From the NCBI GenBank assembly GCA_037783415.1, contig JAZGTN010000007.1, positions 751,501-815,500 on the forward strand: a stretch of DNA of 64,000 bases, given 5' to 3'. The notes under the pieces are model-generated. The model saw nothing but the letters and a program-made list of their open reading frames with translations, had not been told where the DNA came from and searched no databases. The position numbers were made by a program, and so were the translations under genes. Shown piece by piece: positions 1 through 11,639 of the stretch (positions are counted from its first letter, which is position 1; every line of letters begins with the position of its first letter). The DNA is from Leptasterias polaris. Taxonomy: Eukaryota; Echinodermata; Asteroidea; Forcipulatida; Asteriidae.

Positions 1-1681
1 GCATTTGCTATACACTCTTTCAAGAAAACGGTAAGATCTGTAAGCAGAAGCCACTGTGTTCCGTCCCCCATGCTAAATGGCTTCTTATTGATTCTTCCTA
101 GTCTCCCATCCGATGCCCCGTCACGTTTTTTTGCCCGAAAACGGCACGTTTTGCCCCGATCAATACGAGGGGAAATTTTCACGTAGTGCTCTATGGGAGT
201 ATTAGGTCGCATTGGTTTTTTCTGGGTCATTTTTTTCAAGGGAATGGTCACGATTTGTGCAAAGTACCTATTAAGGAAGCGGGGAACATTTTGTTAAGCT
301 TGGATTGTGTAGGTATTCCTTGGTGGAATCACAGCTTGAGCTGCAATGGGGGATTCCTCCAGCGCCTACTGCCTGACCTGGTTGGGTTAATTAAAGGGAT
401 TGAGTCCTTCTATTAGGAGAATCTCATTAAGCAATACTGCAAAGCCGTTATCTCTTTTAGCAGGTAGTCTTTTTATACTCCTTAAATGGGAGTCTTGGCA
501 GAATGTAACACGAATGAAAAAAAATAAAAAAATAAATTGAAAGATTTTAATCTAGCTTAATACAATTTAAGAAAAAGGGTAATAAATCCAGAAAACTTAT
601 TGTAGTGTAAAATTGATTAGTGTGTTTAGGTATGTGCATGTATGGAAAGCAAAGTGTTTTTAAAAGGGAAAACAAATTTTTCAAGAAAAACATTTCTTAC
701 ATTTTTCTCATTAAAGAGACAAATTTCTTGCTTTTTTTTTTTTTTTTAACTATGAGTTTTGCTTATTAAGAAATCAGCAGGAAATGAGTCACAATAACAC
801 AGCATTCTAGCTTGAAATCTGTTTCTGCTAAGTAGATATTATATGCTTAGCATCTCTGAGCAATCAGCCTGAGGTATCACGGTCCATTCATGCCTCTGCA
901 TATCCCTAGATGGTTACCAAGAAAAGAAGAGCCAATTACACTCCAGAAGATGGGTGACTTGTCAACTGCAGGGTACCGGGTTGTCAACTCGCTCTCTCAA
1001 AATCACAGTCTCCTCTGGTACAATGCTGCAGTAATTTCAGCAGATCCTAGAATTTACTCTGAAGCATCAGTGCGCATGGATCGACTGAAATGCCGGGTTA
1101 ATTTATAAATGCGGCCAAGACTCACGTGCTGTTGTTGATGAGAATACGGCACTGTGCGTGTTAACTTATACGCAAATGGTTTGCAATAATATGTCAAACA
1201 CGCAGGCAGTTGGGTTTTTGAGAAAGCACACGTAGCGCGCGCGCAAATCTATGATAGGGTTATTTGTATCATGAAGTTTATATCAATTTGTATTTTACCC
1301 GATGGATTTGCCCGGGGGGGGGGGAGCTCTGCATTACCCTTTTTCGTAAATACCGTACATCTGTCTGGGCACTGATATTTGACTTTTTATGGCATCAGAT
1401 GCAGCTGACCGATTTTCTAAGGATGGCCCATTTTTTTAAGGGGAGGTCCAGTGGGTTGTTGGAATTTTAAACTAAAGTGGTGTTTTTTTGTCTGTTCTGC
1501 AAGAGTGATGAAGCAAGACGGTGCTGTATATTCTAATGTAATGGGTTCTGATGGGGATGAACTTGCGTGAACTGCACAGGTTTATTTTATTGATGGTTGT
1601 AAATTTTATGTTGATTCTATTATCAACATATTTTTTGAACAGTCAGCTACTTTATATTTGTAGATCTAATAAATATTTGGG
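1..1681. other. Unassigned non-coding stretch
   Basis: AT-rich sequence without a supported gene. It holds a T17-type run near 731-747, a G11 run at 1,314-1,324, and short open frames at 186-416 and 890-1,108 with no recognisable domains. Confidence 0.6.
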
Positions 1682-1885
1682 GTTGAATACAGATTGAATG
1701 GCTTCTGACTGGCAGGCACCCTTGAAAAAAAGACTTTGACAAAATGGGGAGACCGCCAAAATAGCGTTAGCAAGCTCAGTTGGTAGAGCGCCGACACATT
1801 AATTCAGAGTGCACAAGTTCAAGTCCTGCTCTACCCAATTTTTCTTTGTTCAATCCCAAATTATTTAACATTTACCCAGTCAAAA
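1682..1885 (+). mobile_element. tRNA-derived SINE, family A, degenerate copy
   Basis: The body starts with GATTGAATGGCTTCTGACTGG and continues through GAGACCGCCAAAATAGCG to a tRNA-like segment (about 1,764-1,837) with an A-box-like GCTCAGTTGGTAGAGCG and a B-box-like GTTCAAGTCCTG. It ends with TTCTTTGTTCAA and TTTACCCAGTCA, the 3' motifs shared by the other copies near 10.4, 30.1, 43.2 and 51.1 kb. The tRNA-like part is internal, with at least 70 bp of family sequence upstream. It is a fossil copy: the tRNA fold is broken and no target-site duplication is obvious. Confidence 0.75.
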
Positions 1886-1984
1886 ATATGATACATATTT
1901 TTTTGTATAGTAAGTAGGTCAAGGCTTCAAAAATGTATTCTGAAAATTCCTGTGCTGTGAAACAGTCTGAAACTGGCGCTTCCT

Positions 1985-2060
1985 ACCAGGGCCTGATTTC
2001 AAAAAGCTCAAAAAGTAGCTAAGCACAAAACAATATTGCTTACAAGAATAAGATTAATCG
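1985..2060 (+). mobile_element. Fragment of GGGCCCAAT foldback element
   Basis: CAGGGCCTGATTTCAAAAAG followed by GCTCAAAAAGTAGCTAAGCA matches, with decay, the left end and first inner segment of the foldback family seen complete at 13,512-13,687. The right end is missing. Confidence 0.5.
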
Positions 2061-2086
2061 CTAAAATATCATACATAGTACACACA

Positions 2087-2225
2087 CAGAATAGCACACA
2101 GTCAGAATAGCACACAGTCAGAATAGCACAGTCAGAATAGCACACAGTCAGTATAGCACAGTCAGAATAGCACACAGTCAGAATAGCACACAGTCAGAAT
2201 AGCACACAGTCAGGACAGTCAGAAT
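2087..2225. repeat. Minisatellite, 16-bp unit (14-bp variants)
   Basis: About nine head-to-tail copies of GAATAGCACACAGTCA, some lacking one CA (14-bp variant GAATAGCACAGTCA), with one GTATAG variant. It directly follows the foldback fragment. The mixture of 14- and 16-bp units shows recent slippage, so the copy number is likely polymorphic. Confidence 0.9.
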
Positions 2226-3504
2226 TCTCACCAAGTGGTCTGGCTGGCTGGAAAGCATCCCTCAATATAATGTGAAATTTTGACGAATGAAAAAGCTGGC
2301 GGTCATTACAGGCCTGGAAGTGGAATTACATGAAGGCCACAGATGCCATAGCCTCTATTGCCCTAGTCTTGTCCTTGGTGCCCCTTCAAAAGTTTCCCTT
2401 TAACTCTAAGATTTTCCAAAGGAAGAGTCCTTTTCAAAATGAAAATGGCCTTGCCCTCTCAAAGATGAAATTCTAGGCCTGCTGCACTGGCTAGTCCCTG
2501 GAGAAGTTCAGGTGAAACCCAGAAATGTGCACGCATGCTTAATTTGATAAATAGAGGTATATGTACCTGAAATCTATTCTCTTCTGGAAACACAAATTAT
2601 TTGTCTTCTGCAACTTACCACCTCGACACGATGATCTATAACATTTACTCAGCATAACATTCAGAGCAGAATACATTATCAGACTGATCAGTTTCACCAT
2701 ATGGTGAAAACCTACTTGTATTGAAGATGTAATTTAATAACAATATTGAATACATACTGTGTACACATGCAGCGGAAAAAAGGAAGAGAAAAATAACAAA
2801 AAACGCCTCCACACTCACGTATACAGACCAGCTGCAGGATTCTAAGTGTAGGATGTATTGTTTTGAGGTTGATTATTCTACTGGAAGGGGGTTGTTTGCT
2901 TTTAGATGTGGGGTCATACATGTAGATTGTTTTTTTCTGATGTGAAGGCAAATTTATCAAGACATATACAATAATTACAGGCATGATATTCTTCCTACTT
3001 TAGTCTGATTTCCGAAAATGAAGAAAAATGCTGATTAAATAGCAGTGAACGATTTCCCTTGTACAGCAGAGCAAATTTGCTGCACAAAATGCATGAGTTG
3101 CTACTCAAAAATCAGGAGTTGCTAATGTACTCAATATTAGCATTCAGTGTGCACAAAGCAAGTTCAGTCTAAATATTTTGCTATGCAAAATTGCTGGATG
3201 AAATCGTTCCCTGAATAGCCTGCAAATTTTATTTAACCCTACACCATATGAACAAGTAGGTCAGCCCTTGTGCTCAATCATTATTTTCCTACTTTTTTCC
3301 AAGCACATATCATGCCTGAATAAAAGTCACATGTGAAAGTTCCAGTTGATTACAGTGCAACTATTTGTTGACAAAACAGTGAAAAAACTGTCACAGTATT
3401 TTCACACGAATGTCGAATCTATCCATGTTTGGCGAATTGACAGCGGGTACCAACCCAATCGCTGGCCGCAGCATTCACAAATGGACACCAACCCTCAGAA
3501 ATCC
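2226..3504. other. Unassigned non-coding stretch
   Basis: No supported gene. A segment near 3,132-3,165 (TTAGCATTCAGTGTGC at its core) recurs near 10,237, so at least one low-copy dispersed repeat is present. Confidence 0.5.
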
Positions 3505-4001
3505 AAGAAACAATTCATGCTTGAATTGTTTCTCAGATTCAAATGTTTTGGGGTGAAAAATTATCCAAATCATATTACTTTGAAGGGAACCCTTGTTCAT
3601 AGTATGAACAGCTGCAGTGCATCTCACCAAGTAAGTTTTTATGGTCATTAATTTTTGGAGTACTTAAATGGAGCGTATAACTTTGGTAATTACTCCAAAA
3701 ACTAATGACCATAAACACTTTATTGGTAAGAAGCACTGCAGCTGTTGATAATGTTAAACATTTTGAGAAACGATTCCCTTCAAAGGAATGTAGTTTCAGA
3801 GAGAGGGATTCAAACACATTTCAATCTGAGAAACGTTTCAGGCATGAAACATTTCTCAGATTGTGTAGATTCCAATCACAGATTATTCTTCCTGTGTGGA
3901 CATAACTGCTACCATCTTTTAAAATGAAATTTTCACAGGTTAGGTTTAGTATATTTCTACATTTATATAAGATTAAAACATAAGGCATACTTTGCCTTTA
4001 A
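3505..4001. mobile_element. Inverted pair of TTAA-flanked non-autonomous elements
   Basis: The right-hand copy runs on the minus strand from a TTAA at 3,998-4,001 (GCCTTTAA) back to a TTAA near 3,664, and contains the family motif for 'cctgtgaaaattt' in reverse. The left copy (about 3,505-3,664) lies in the opposite orientation, so the two share the same inner end. Arms 3,578-3,660 and 3,690-3,795 form an imperfect hairpin; for example TTTTATGGTCATTAATTTTT pairs with the reverse of CCAAAAACTAATGACCATAA. TTAA ends suggest mobilisation by a TTAA-specific (piggyBac-like) transposase; that is inference from the ends only. The left end of the left copy is unclear. Confidence 0.7.
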
Positions 4002-4034
4002 CGTGACCCAACCTTAAAAGTTGAACATTTTACT

Positions 4035-4131
4035 TTAAAAAAATTCTCTTTTTTCCTTCTCTCTCTTTCCTTTCATGTTGCTCCTCCTCTACCAACTCCA
4101 ACTTGGCTTTCCTCCAAACCAGGTAAGTAAT
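4035..4131 (+). other. Recursive splice site (ratchet point 1)
   Basis: A long pyrimidine-rich tract (about 4,042-4,118, with TTTTTTCCTTCTCTCTCTTT near its start) leads to CCAAACCAG|GTAAGTAATT. The acceptor AG is 4,121-4,122 and the donor GT starts at 4,123. Acceptor and full-consensus donor touch with no exon between them, which defines a zero-length exon. In known ratchet points the upstream exon is spliced to the AG, regenerating a donor that is then used for the next step. The tract begins about 35 bp after the end of an inverted pair of transposons. I see no clear YTNAY branch point in the last 40 nt. Confidence 0.6.
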
Positions 4132-5734
4132 TGTAACAATTCATTCAAAACTTTTAAATATAGGCCTATAACTTTCAGAAGGAGACAGACTGAAGTGAAA
4201 ATATTTTGTAACAGCAATCGTAATTGGTCAATCTGCAACCTTGCAAGTATTTTCATCTTATTACAGGAAATGTTAAATATCTGAAAAACCCAGAAAAATC
4301 TTGTCCATGGCTTGTTGGGATTAGGAGCTTGAGAAAGTTGATTACCAAGAAAATGTATTCATTTTTTGAGTGCTTGTTTATATGTTTATGTATTCAAAAA
4401 AATTGCTGTAAAATTGATAAAAATCTGTTTAATAGTTTTCCTCTTTCACGTTTAAGAGGCAATTAAATATTTACAAATCAAACAGACTTTTCCCGCTGGG
4501 TTGTTTTTCAACCTTGGATATTTCTCGTAAAAAACAGCTTTTCACAAAAACCTAAGTACTTAACAGGACGGGTTTGCCAATTGCTATAACCATATGAAGG
4601 AACTGTTGTAGTACATGAGAGGGTCACACATGGCTGACAGTTATTGATGAAATAATTCAACCCGTTGTCATGGCGATGTGTGGATCAGACACCTCACATT
4701 GTCTGCAGATGCCAACACAATGTTGTCAGTTGAGAAAGGGAAAAGTTTGGGGCTCGCTGAAGCCTGGCAGTTGTAAACACTCTGTTTTTATGATCGGGAT
4801 GTGGTCAACAAAAGAAAATTATTAGTATTTCACGGATGATTACCTCTGCGATATTTTCACATTAGGCAGCTGAAAAAATACTTTGCGGAAATATTTATGA
4901 AAAATAACTGTTTATTGATTAGAAAAACATTTAATAAAGAAATTTAAATTTTGATTTGCCCTGGAGCTTTAGATTGAATAAGATCTTCTAGGAAGGTAAA
5001 CAAGAATTCAGATTCTTTCCCCTGGCTACTGTGGATTATTTACAGCATTTACAAGTTTGTTTGGGGGCAGCAGAATCAGTTTGAGTCATGGACAGTTTGA
5101 AGTAGTTGTTAGTTTCGCTCCCCCTCTCAAGTATTTCTCAATTTGAATTTTTAGCTCATTTGTTTTAGCTCATTTCCTTAAAACTGACGTTTCTAAACTC
5201 TGCTCCCATCTAAACTAGAAACTCTATTCTGTGAATGTGTAAATCAAGTTGACATTTATGGATGTCTCGATTAGTCTTCCCTCAAGATGGAAGTCTAGAC
5301 CTGGACTTGTTTTTTTTACATTTGGGTGATATCTAATAATAATAAAACTATTTTTTTAATACCCTTTTTACACTAATGTGTGATGGTCTTTACAATACAC
5401 ATAATACACCAAGCTTAGTGTAACTTAGTGTAACCATAAACCAAAACAGTATTCTTTTTGTTCCCGATGAAATTACTGCTTCAAGTAGAAATTCAAGTTA
5501 TACACCCCCAATCTTTAACATGTAGCTCAAAGTAACATATTAAACATGGTGAGCAAATTCAAAACATGATTTCCAAAAGAAACCCAGAAACCCTCTGTTT
5601 CAGTTGGGATTACTCATTGCAAAGTTATGAAGTGCTAAACAACACCCCCTCAAAAACCTTGTGCTTCTCCCCTTAATATTCCCCACTTTTGAATACTTGG
5701 CCCTATTACATAGAGCAGCAAATATTGCTTTTTC
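4132..5734. other. Unassigned non-coding stretch
   Basis: AT-rich sequence downstream of ratchet point 1. No supported gene, RNA or clear repeat; short open frames at 4,075-4,466 are unremarkable. Confidence 0.55.
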
Positions 5735-5852
5735 TACCTAACAAAAATTTGCAGGAAACCAGTCACAGATGGTACATAATGAATGGTCTTTGAGCTGGTA
5801 GCCTTATTCTGGTTAGCATAATTTGTTTGGGGCTTATGAAATTGGGTCCTTC
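5735..5852 (-). mobile_element. Right part of GGGCCCAAT foldback element
   Basis: The inner motif ACCAGTCACAGATGGTA and the terminal motif GGGGCTTATGAAATTGGGTCC match the right half of the family consensus seen at 13.5-13.8 kb. The left half is missing or too decayed to see. Confidence 0.55.
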
Positions 5853-6248
5853 GTCACATGCAGAAGCACATACCACCAAACTGTCTGACAAAAGAAAGTA
5901 CAAGACAGGTTGATTTTAACCTTGTAAAAATCATGTATTGTGAAGAGCCATAACATATGTTCAACATGCTCTGCTGCTGGTGCATGAAAATAACAACAGA
6001 CAGTTTTATCACTAGTGCTATTATTACTATTAGAGCTTTCTTTACTTGAATTACTGGTCGTACTGCCTTGTTCTCCGCTATTCAGTGAACATGCAAAAGA
6101 ATCATGAAGGACCTTTATTGTTAGGAGATTTAAGACCGAATGACGCAAAATCATTAAAAGAAATCCATACATAGACGGCTTCAGAGCTTCTGTATAAGTA
6201 TAAAATTTCAATGGAAAGCATTTAGTGAAGTTTATTTTTGCCAAAGAT

Positions 6249-6420
6249 TGTTAATGGCCTGACATTTTGACCCTAGCAGAGTCTTTCTAGAAGGCTAAAA
6301 AAAAAAAAAAAAAAGAATTAGCTGTTGCAAAATGCTCACCTACCAAAAGGACTTATTATATAAATGGGGGGAAAACAATAGTTGATGGCCTGACATTTTG
6401 AACCTAGTAGAGTCTTAAAC
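6249..6420. repeat. Direct repeats with a CCTGACATTTTGA core
   Basis: Two copies, GGCCTGACATTTTGACCCTA at about 6,256 and GGCCTGACATTTTGAACCTA at about 6,387, each continue into GCAGAGTCTT or GTAGAGTCTT. They flank an A17 run and a segment containing ACCAAAAGGACTTATTATA that recurs at 16,710. The core resembles a dispersed marine-invertebrate repeat (GGTCGAAACGTCAGGCC when undecayed); that match is from memory. Confidence 0.55.
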
Positions 6421-6894
6421 TAAAGGTTAAGTGTTTTTTTTAAGAAGTAAACTTTGGGATGAACTTGTTTAGAAATACACCCCTTAATGATTCTGAAAAA
6501 GCTTTTGGACCATGTTGACTTTTTCTATTCAAATTGGAAACAATCAATACTTATTTCGCAGTTTGAAAAAAGAAGAAAATTGTCAACACAACGTGTTTTC
6601 CTCAACCACGAATGTGATATTCTTCCCCAGTCTTCAAACCCTCCTAACTTATATCCCACTCCTGAGACTGGTACCTCGGAGGCTTGTCAGATCAAACTAA
6701 GGTTAGAGCACGGCCGTAAGAAAAACACCCCGCTCGAAAATCAAAAAAAAAATGGTTGAGATTTGGGCCTAGTGGTAATTGCACCAGTGTTATTATCTTG
6801 CCCGGACTATGCTGACCTAAATGCATACGATTTTAAAGGAGAGCCTTTCTCAGGGGCGCACCCGTGGCTTCTTCTTGTTCGCTGGGTTCTTAAC

Positions 6895-7072
6895 CCCCTT
6901 CTCTATTGTTCTATTGTGAGGGGAGAAGGACAGGGCAATTGTTAAGGAGGGTCCCATTTGGGGAGATGATGATGTCAGTGAATTGATTAATGGGGTAGTG
7001 ATTGGGGACAAGTGTGGCCTGAGGGGGGAGGTGGAGGGAGGGGTGTGAGGACAAGTTTGAGGGAGGGGAGTG
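6895..7072 (+). repeat. G-rich block with quadruplex potential
   Basis: The + strand carries many GGG/GGGG tracts. The densest part, 7,020-7,072, includes GAGGGGGGAGGTGGAGGGAG then GGGTGTGAGG and GGGAGGGG. Four or more G-tracts with short loops fit a G-quadruplex motif on the presumed sense RNA. No repeat unit is evident. Confidence 0.6.
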
Positions 7073-7283
7073 AGAGCATGACACCCTAAAGGTGGACTCA
7101 GAGTGTACAATTAGGGTGAATCCATCCGAATTAAACTGGGCTATATCAACATTGTTTGTTTACAATATTTTTTTTCTGTGGATACCTGAGACTCATCTTG
7201 GATTGTCTTTGTCATGGGTGATTTGCGTTGTCATATCACATTGTACTTGGCAGTTAAGATAAGATCCATTGGTGCAGATGAGT

Positions 7284-7500
7284 TTAAAGGCAAAGTATAC
7301 CCTTGGTTTTTGGAACCGGTCGATTGTTTTAATTCATATAAAATGTAGATGTACACAATAAAATTAACCTGTGAAAATTTTATTTCAAAAGGTGGTAGTG
7401 TTTTGAAGATATTGCCGAAAGTCTGGAGCAGTCATGTCCACGCAGGATGAATATTTTGTAATCGGAATACATAATCTGAGAAACGTTTTGTTTCCGCGGG
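7284..7500 (+). mobile_element. TTAA-flanked element, left half
   Basis: It starts TTAAAGGCAAAGTATACCCT, then shows the family's internal AACCTGTGAAAATTTTATTT and, near its visible end, ATCTGAGAAACGTTTTG. The same order occurs in reverse in the 3,664-4,001 copy. The right terminal repeat is not found, so this is a truncated copy. Confidence 0.65.
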
Positions 7501-8994
7501 TGTACATGTCCAAGTTTTGTGTTTACTCGCATCACGTACTGACTACTACTAGCATACTAGTGCAGTTTGGTGCATTGGTGATCGAGTGAGTGGTGGAATG
7601 TTGGTCTAAAAACCAGGTATATTTCGAGCAAAAGTAATGTCATTAGTGTGGAGTGTTATTGTAGGGATGCTATGAGGTTAGAGACTGGTAGAGGATGCAT
7701 AGCTTTTACTCTGTACTCAAAGCTTCTTTGCAAATTAAAAAGAATTTGAGAATTTATATCGGGGCAGATTCCACTTAAATTGGATGCATGAATGTTTTGT
7801 ATAACAACAGATACTATTTGTACTGAGGGTATTTATTAAGGTTTTGTTTTTAATTGCAGAATGGCTGTAAACACACCTTTCCATTGTTATTGTCACCATG
7901 AAAAAACAACTCTAAATCCCTCTCCAGTCTTATTTTTCCCATCATTTCCAATTTAGCTAATTACAGATGTGGTGACCCCACAAACCCATGGGAAATACGC
8001 AGACGTTGCCATACAAAAATACAATGTCAGCGCACGCAGCACAAGAGAGAGTGGGTTGTGGAGATCAGACTCAACTATAGAAGCCTTATTAGCTACGCTT
8101 CTTAACCAGCCACAGTAGCCTGGTGTTATCCCTGACCCAACCAAGCGGACTCTGATCCATCGCCCAAACCCCTTCTGTCCACCTCTCTCGTAACTCCTGT
8201 TCGCTCGAGCTGTTACACCCAAAGACAGGGGGTTGGCCGGGTTATTTCGGTTTGCCAGACCCTCTCCTTTGTTCCACAATTATTTTGCAAAGGGGCATTT
8301 TAGGGTTGTATAGGCAGCGGATCCTTGTTTGTCGGTGCTGAGGATTTTGAAGGGTTTCTCTTGTGTATTGAGACTATTTTTCTTCTGGTGGTATCTTCGG
8401 AAGACATTGTTGGTTTATAAACACTGCGATATGTTGATGTCATGTGGTTATAACATTGTGTGTTCAATGGGCCTATTCTTGACATCTCCTGCCGGTTTCT
8501 TTAAGTGTTTACTTTTAGAAATAGAGGATAGAGGATAGAAACTTTCCCAATTTTTGTTGCAGACCTCTGATATCTTTGGCTAAAATCGTTCAAAATCTCC
8601 TGTATATGTTAAATCAACACCCAAATGTTTAGACCTACCTGTACTTACGATTAGTACATAAAATTGTATACGCTTGCTTTCTACCATTTTTGTTCTTCTC
8701 TTATCTGTATGTAGTTTCTTTAATTTTTGATCATTTTTCAATATGGAAAATGCGTGGTATAAGTAACATTATTATTATTATAGGATTGGTACACTCTATG
8801 CCTTCCAATATTCCAGGAGCACATTGCCTTCAAATCTCTCACAATGTTGCTGTTTGGAATCGCTTCTTATCCCGTTAAAGAGTTGTTCATGCACAAAAAC
8901 ACCTACAGTGTGTTGTTATTAATGTGTAGTGATTTAAAAAATAAAAATGTGCCCCTTGAAATACATGTGCAACCAGGGGAGCATACAGTCTGCT
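7501..8994. other. Unassigned stretch with a GC-richer block
   Basis: No supported gene. About 7,960-8,275 is richer in GC and CpG than its surroundings and gives a 108-codon minus-strand frame with no recognisable motif; composition is the only unusual thing about it. Confidence 0.45.
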
Positions 8995-9196
8995 AATCTG
9001 TGGAGTCAAAAATTTGGCTCTACAAATTGGCACACCGTGTCGTGTTTATGAAATTACAGAAAAACTACACGATTTCAAGTGATTTATGTGAATCATTATA
9101 TTCCACGTATATCTTTCGAATTCCAACCAATATTCATTTCAAAACAAACGCTTGAATAGCCCCAGGCACCCAATCTAAAGGCAATGTGTCTTATTA
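8995..9196 (-). mobile_element. Half copy of the TTAAAGGGACACGTTGC foldback
   Basis: The loop motif TGGAGTCAAAAATTTGGCTC is followed by an arm with CCAACCAATATTCATTTCAA and an end AATCTAAAGGCAATGTGTCTT, a decayed reverse of the 61.2-61.5 kb element's terminal repeat. Only one arm remains, so it cannot fold on itself. Confidence 0.65.
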
Positions 9197-10370
9197 AGCA
9201 GTTGTTATTTGGGCCTGTACTACCATCCTCATCATCTTTTAGCAGTCGCAACCGAGATCCCATCCCAACCATCCTACCTACACAGTACTGTATAAAAATG
9301 ACCACAAATTGATCTGACTATTCTATAAAATAGGTCGGCCTTTGTAATCAACATAGGCCTAACTCTCCTTTTTCTTGGAACTGGGTAGAATATCATGCTT
9401 ATTGACCCAATTCACCCGACACCATTACACAAGAAATCTGACGAACGAGAGTCAGGTTCTCGGTATATTACTGTGCTGTGCGCATTTTAAGCGACGTGCG
9501 TAGAGTTAGACGCACACCATATATTAATGTGCGTTTTGACTCCCATAATGGCAGGCCATGGGTATACTGAAGCCAGGTGTGATGTCAGCGCTAGAGGTCA
9601 ATAGAGAGGAATCATTTGAACCCTTTAGAGACCATAGCGGCCAGAAACGGCTTGTAACAGAATGCCCGTAATGACCGCAAGATCTTACCAATTTCCACTC
9701 AACCAAAAAGGTCAAATTGAAGGTCATGACCGGAACCAACATTTTTGAATATTTCCATTGTTAGAACAGTATGTTTTTAAAACAAGATAAAATTTCTGAT
9801 AAACATTATTTTTCAGACACTTTTACAACAGAAAATCAGTTCAAAAAAATCAACAATAAAACCATGTCTGTATGTCAAGTAAAGAGTCTACAGAAATGAA
9901 GGGTTTATTAAAGATTCTTGTCCTAACTATAACCAACATACTAGATCCATCTCCTCTAACAATGTACAATACTCCTCTCCTTTATTCTCTCCTGCGTCCA
10001 TGCTTTTTCTATTCTCTCAGTGTCTCCCTCATCTCCCCTATTGTTTAATCCCTTTGTCTTTTCCTTGCTCTCGTTGCTTGCCATTCTGTCATTTGTTGTT
10101 ACCCATCTGTCTTCCTTTGTTGAGACTGGTCGTCCTTTCCATGTTATTAAACTGTGAATGATCTCTCATATACAGCATTGCAAAAATGCCCATAAAATGT
10201 ATTGGTACTAAAAAAAATCATAATATTCTGTACTCGATGTTAGCATTCAGTGTGCCCAAAACATATTTTTTGTTTAATTTATTTCTTGTTTATCCTGAGG
10301 AAACCTTTTAGTAAAACATTGTTTTTCAAAAGTGCCCAGGAATGACAAACAATCATGAAGTTCAGTATAA
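9197..10370. other. Unassigned non-coding stretch
   Basis: No supported gene. A locally CpG-containing part at 9,470-9,690 repeats the motif GTGCGT/GACGCAC and may be another decayed foldback, but paired ends are not clear. Confidence 0.4.
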
Positions 10371-10515
10371 ATAGGGAGACTGCCAACAAAGGGCTCAGTT
10401 GGTAGAGCGCTGGGACATTAATCCGGAGGTCGCAGGTTCAATTCCTGTTCTAGACAAGTTGTCTTTGTTTAACTCAAAACTATCACAAATTTATACAGTT
10501 TAGTTTCTCTTGTTG
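10371..10515 (+). mobile_element. tRNA-derived SINE, family A, copy 2
   Basis: AGGGAGACTGCCAACAAAGG leads into a tRNA-like part with GGCTCAGTTGGTAGAGCGC (A-box region) and GCAGGTTCAATTCCTG (B-box region), then GTCTTTGTTTAACTC and a decayed CAGTTTAGTTTCTCTTG tail. It is 5' truncated relative to the 30-kb copy. Confidence 0.75.
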
Positions 10516-11639
10516 ATAATGATTAAATTTCAAATACACTTTTCTTCTAATGTGCTCAGGGAATGAATGTCATTCTAAGTGCAGACGATCAAAGTTATCC
10601 AAGTAAATTTTAAAAAGTTTGACATTTTTCGGGGAGTAACCGTTGAACTTGGGACTTCAAAAGAGTTGATTCAGTGTCAACAGTACTCTTCCATTTAATC
10701 GGCATGACGAATTGGCGCAACCATTCTCTCCACATCCTCAATTGACATTTTTGAAGGATTTTTATTTAGGTTATTGTTTACCTTGTTGTTTATCACACTC
10801 TACTAAACTAATCAAAATGCAATAATGTAAAGTCATGTACAACCTGCTGTGATGACGACACTTAATAAAAAAAAGTTTTGCAAGAAACATGTGAAATTTA
10901 ACCAACCATGAATCCTGCATAGAGAGAGGTGTGTCCGTCAGCATATTGTGAAACGGAAACAGAAATCATTTTCTTTGACCTTATCAAAACCATCAGTGCT
11001 GAACTTTCCGCCAATAATAATTGACGTGTCCGTGAAAGTGGAAAGAAATGGCTTGTGAGTGAAGGAACTAATTGTGTTTCTGACACCTCTCAAAGTGAAC
11101 TTTAAAAAGTTTAGCGCTAATCTCTTTTGTTGGATAAACATCAAGTTGTCACGCCATCATTTAAAATAAAATATGATTGGCATTTCATTGATTGCCATAT
11201 TTTTCCTGATCAGAATGACTTGATGTTGATTGACATTTCCAAATCCTTTGAAGTTTAATTCTTAAATTTGACTGCAACTTTCAACCAATCATAGATTTTG
11301 ACTTTGCAAGTAATTACAAATGATTTATACAATTGCAAACTGTTATGGCAATGACACATAGGAGGCAATTTACAGGCAACCAGTTCAAAGTAATCTCATG
11401 AAGAAGGAAACAAAACATGAACAAAAACCCACATTTTCCTACAAAATTTCTTGATGAATTTTCTTGGAGATGACACTGTTTTATGCTATTAAACTGTTTT
11501 CTTTTGTATGCAACATAAATTGTTTACAACCTTTTGCCAGGCATGTATGGAACTAAAACATCTTTGAGACTTCTGTTGTTAAGCCAAGACAGGAATTCGC
11601 CTTCATGGCATTCACTTAAAAAAAAAAAATTATTATCAA
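10516..11639. other. Unassigned non-coding stretch
   Basis: No supported gene. It holds ordinary AT-rich sequence leading up to the satellite array. Confidence 0.5.

Noticed and set aside
2087..2225. CRISPR-like array
   Set aside because: Contiguous 14-16-bp units with no spacers in a eukaryotic context: a minisatellite.
5834..6244. 136-codon minus-strand open frame, longest in the window
   Set aside because: No recognisable domain, low-complexity Ser/Asn stretch, no splice context and a length expected by chance at this size.
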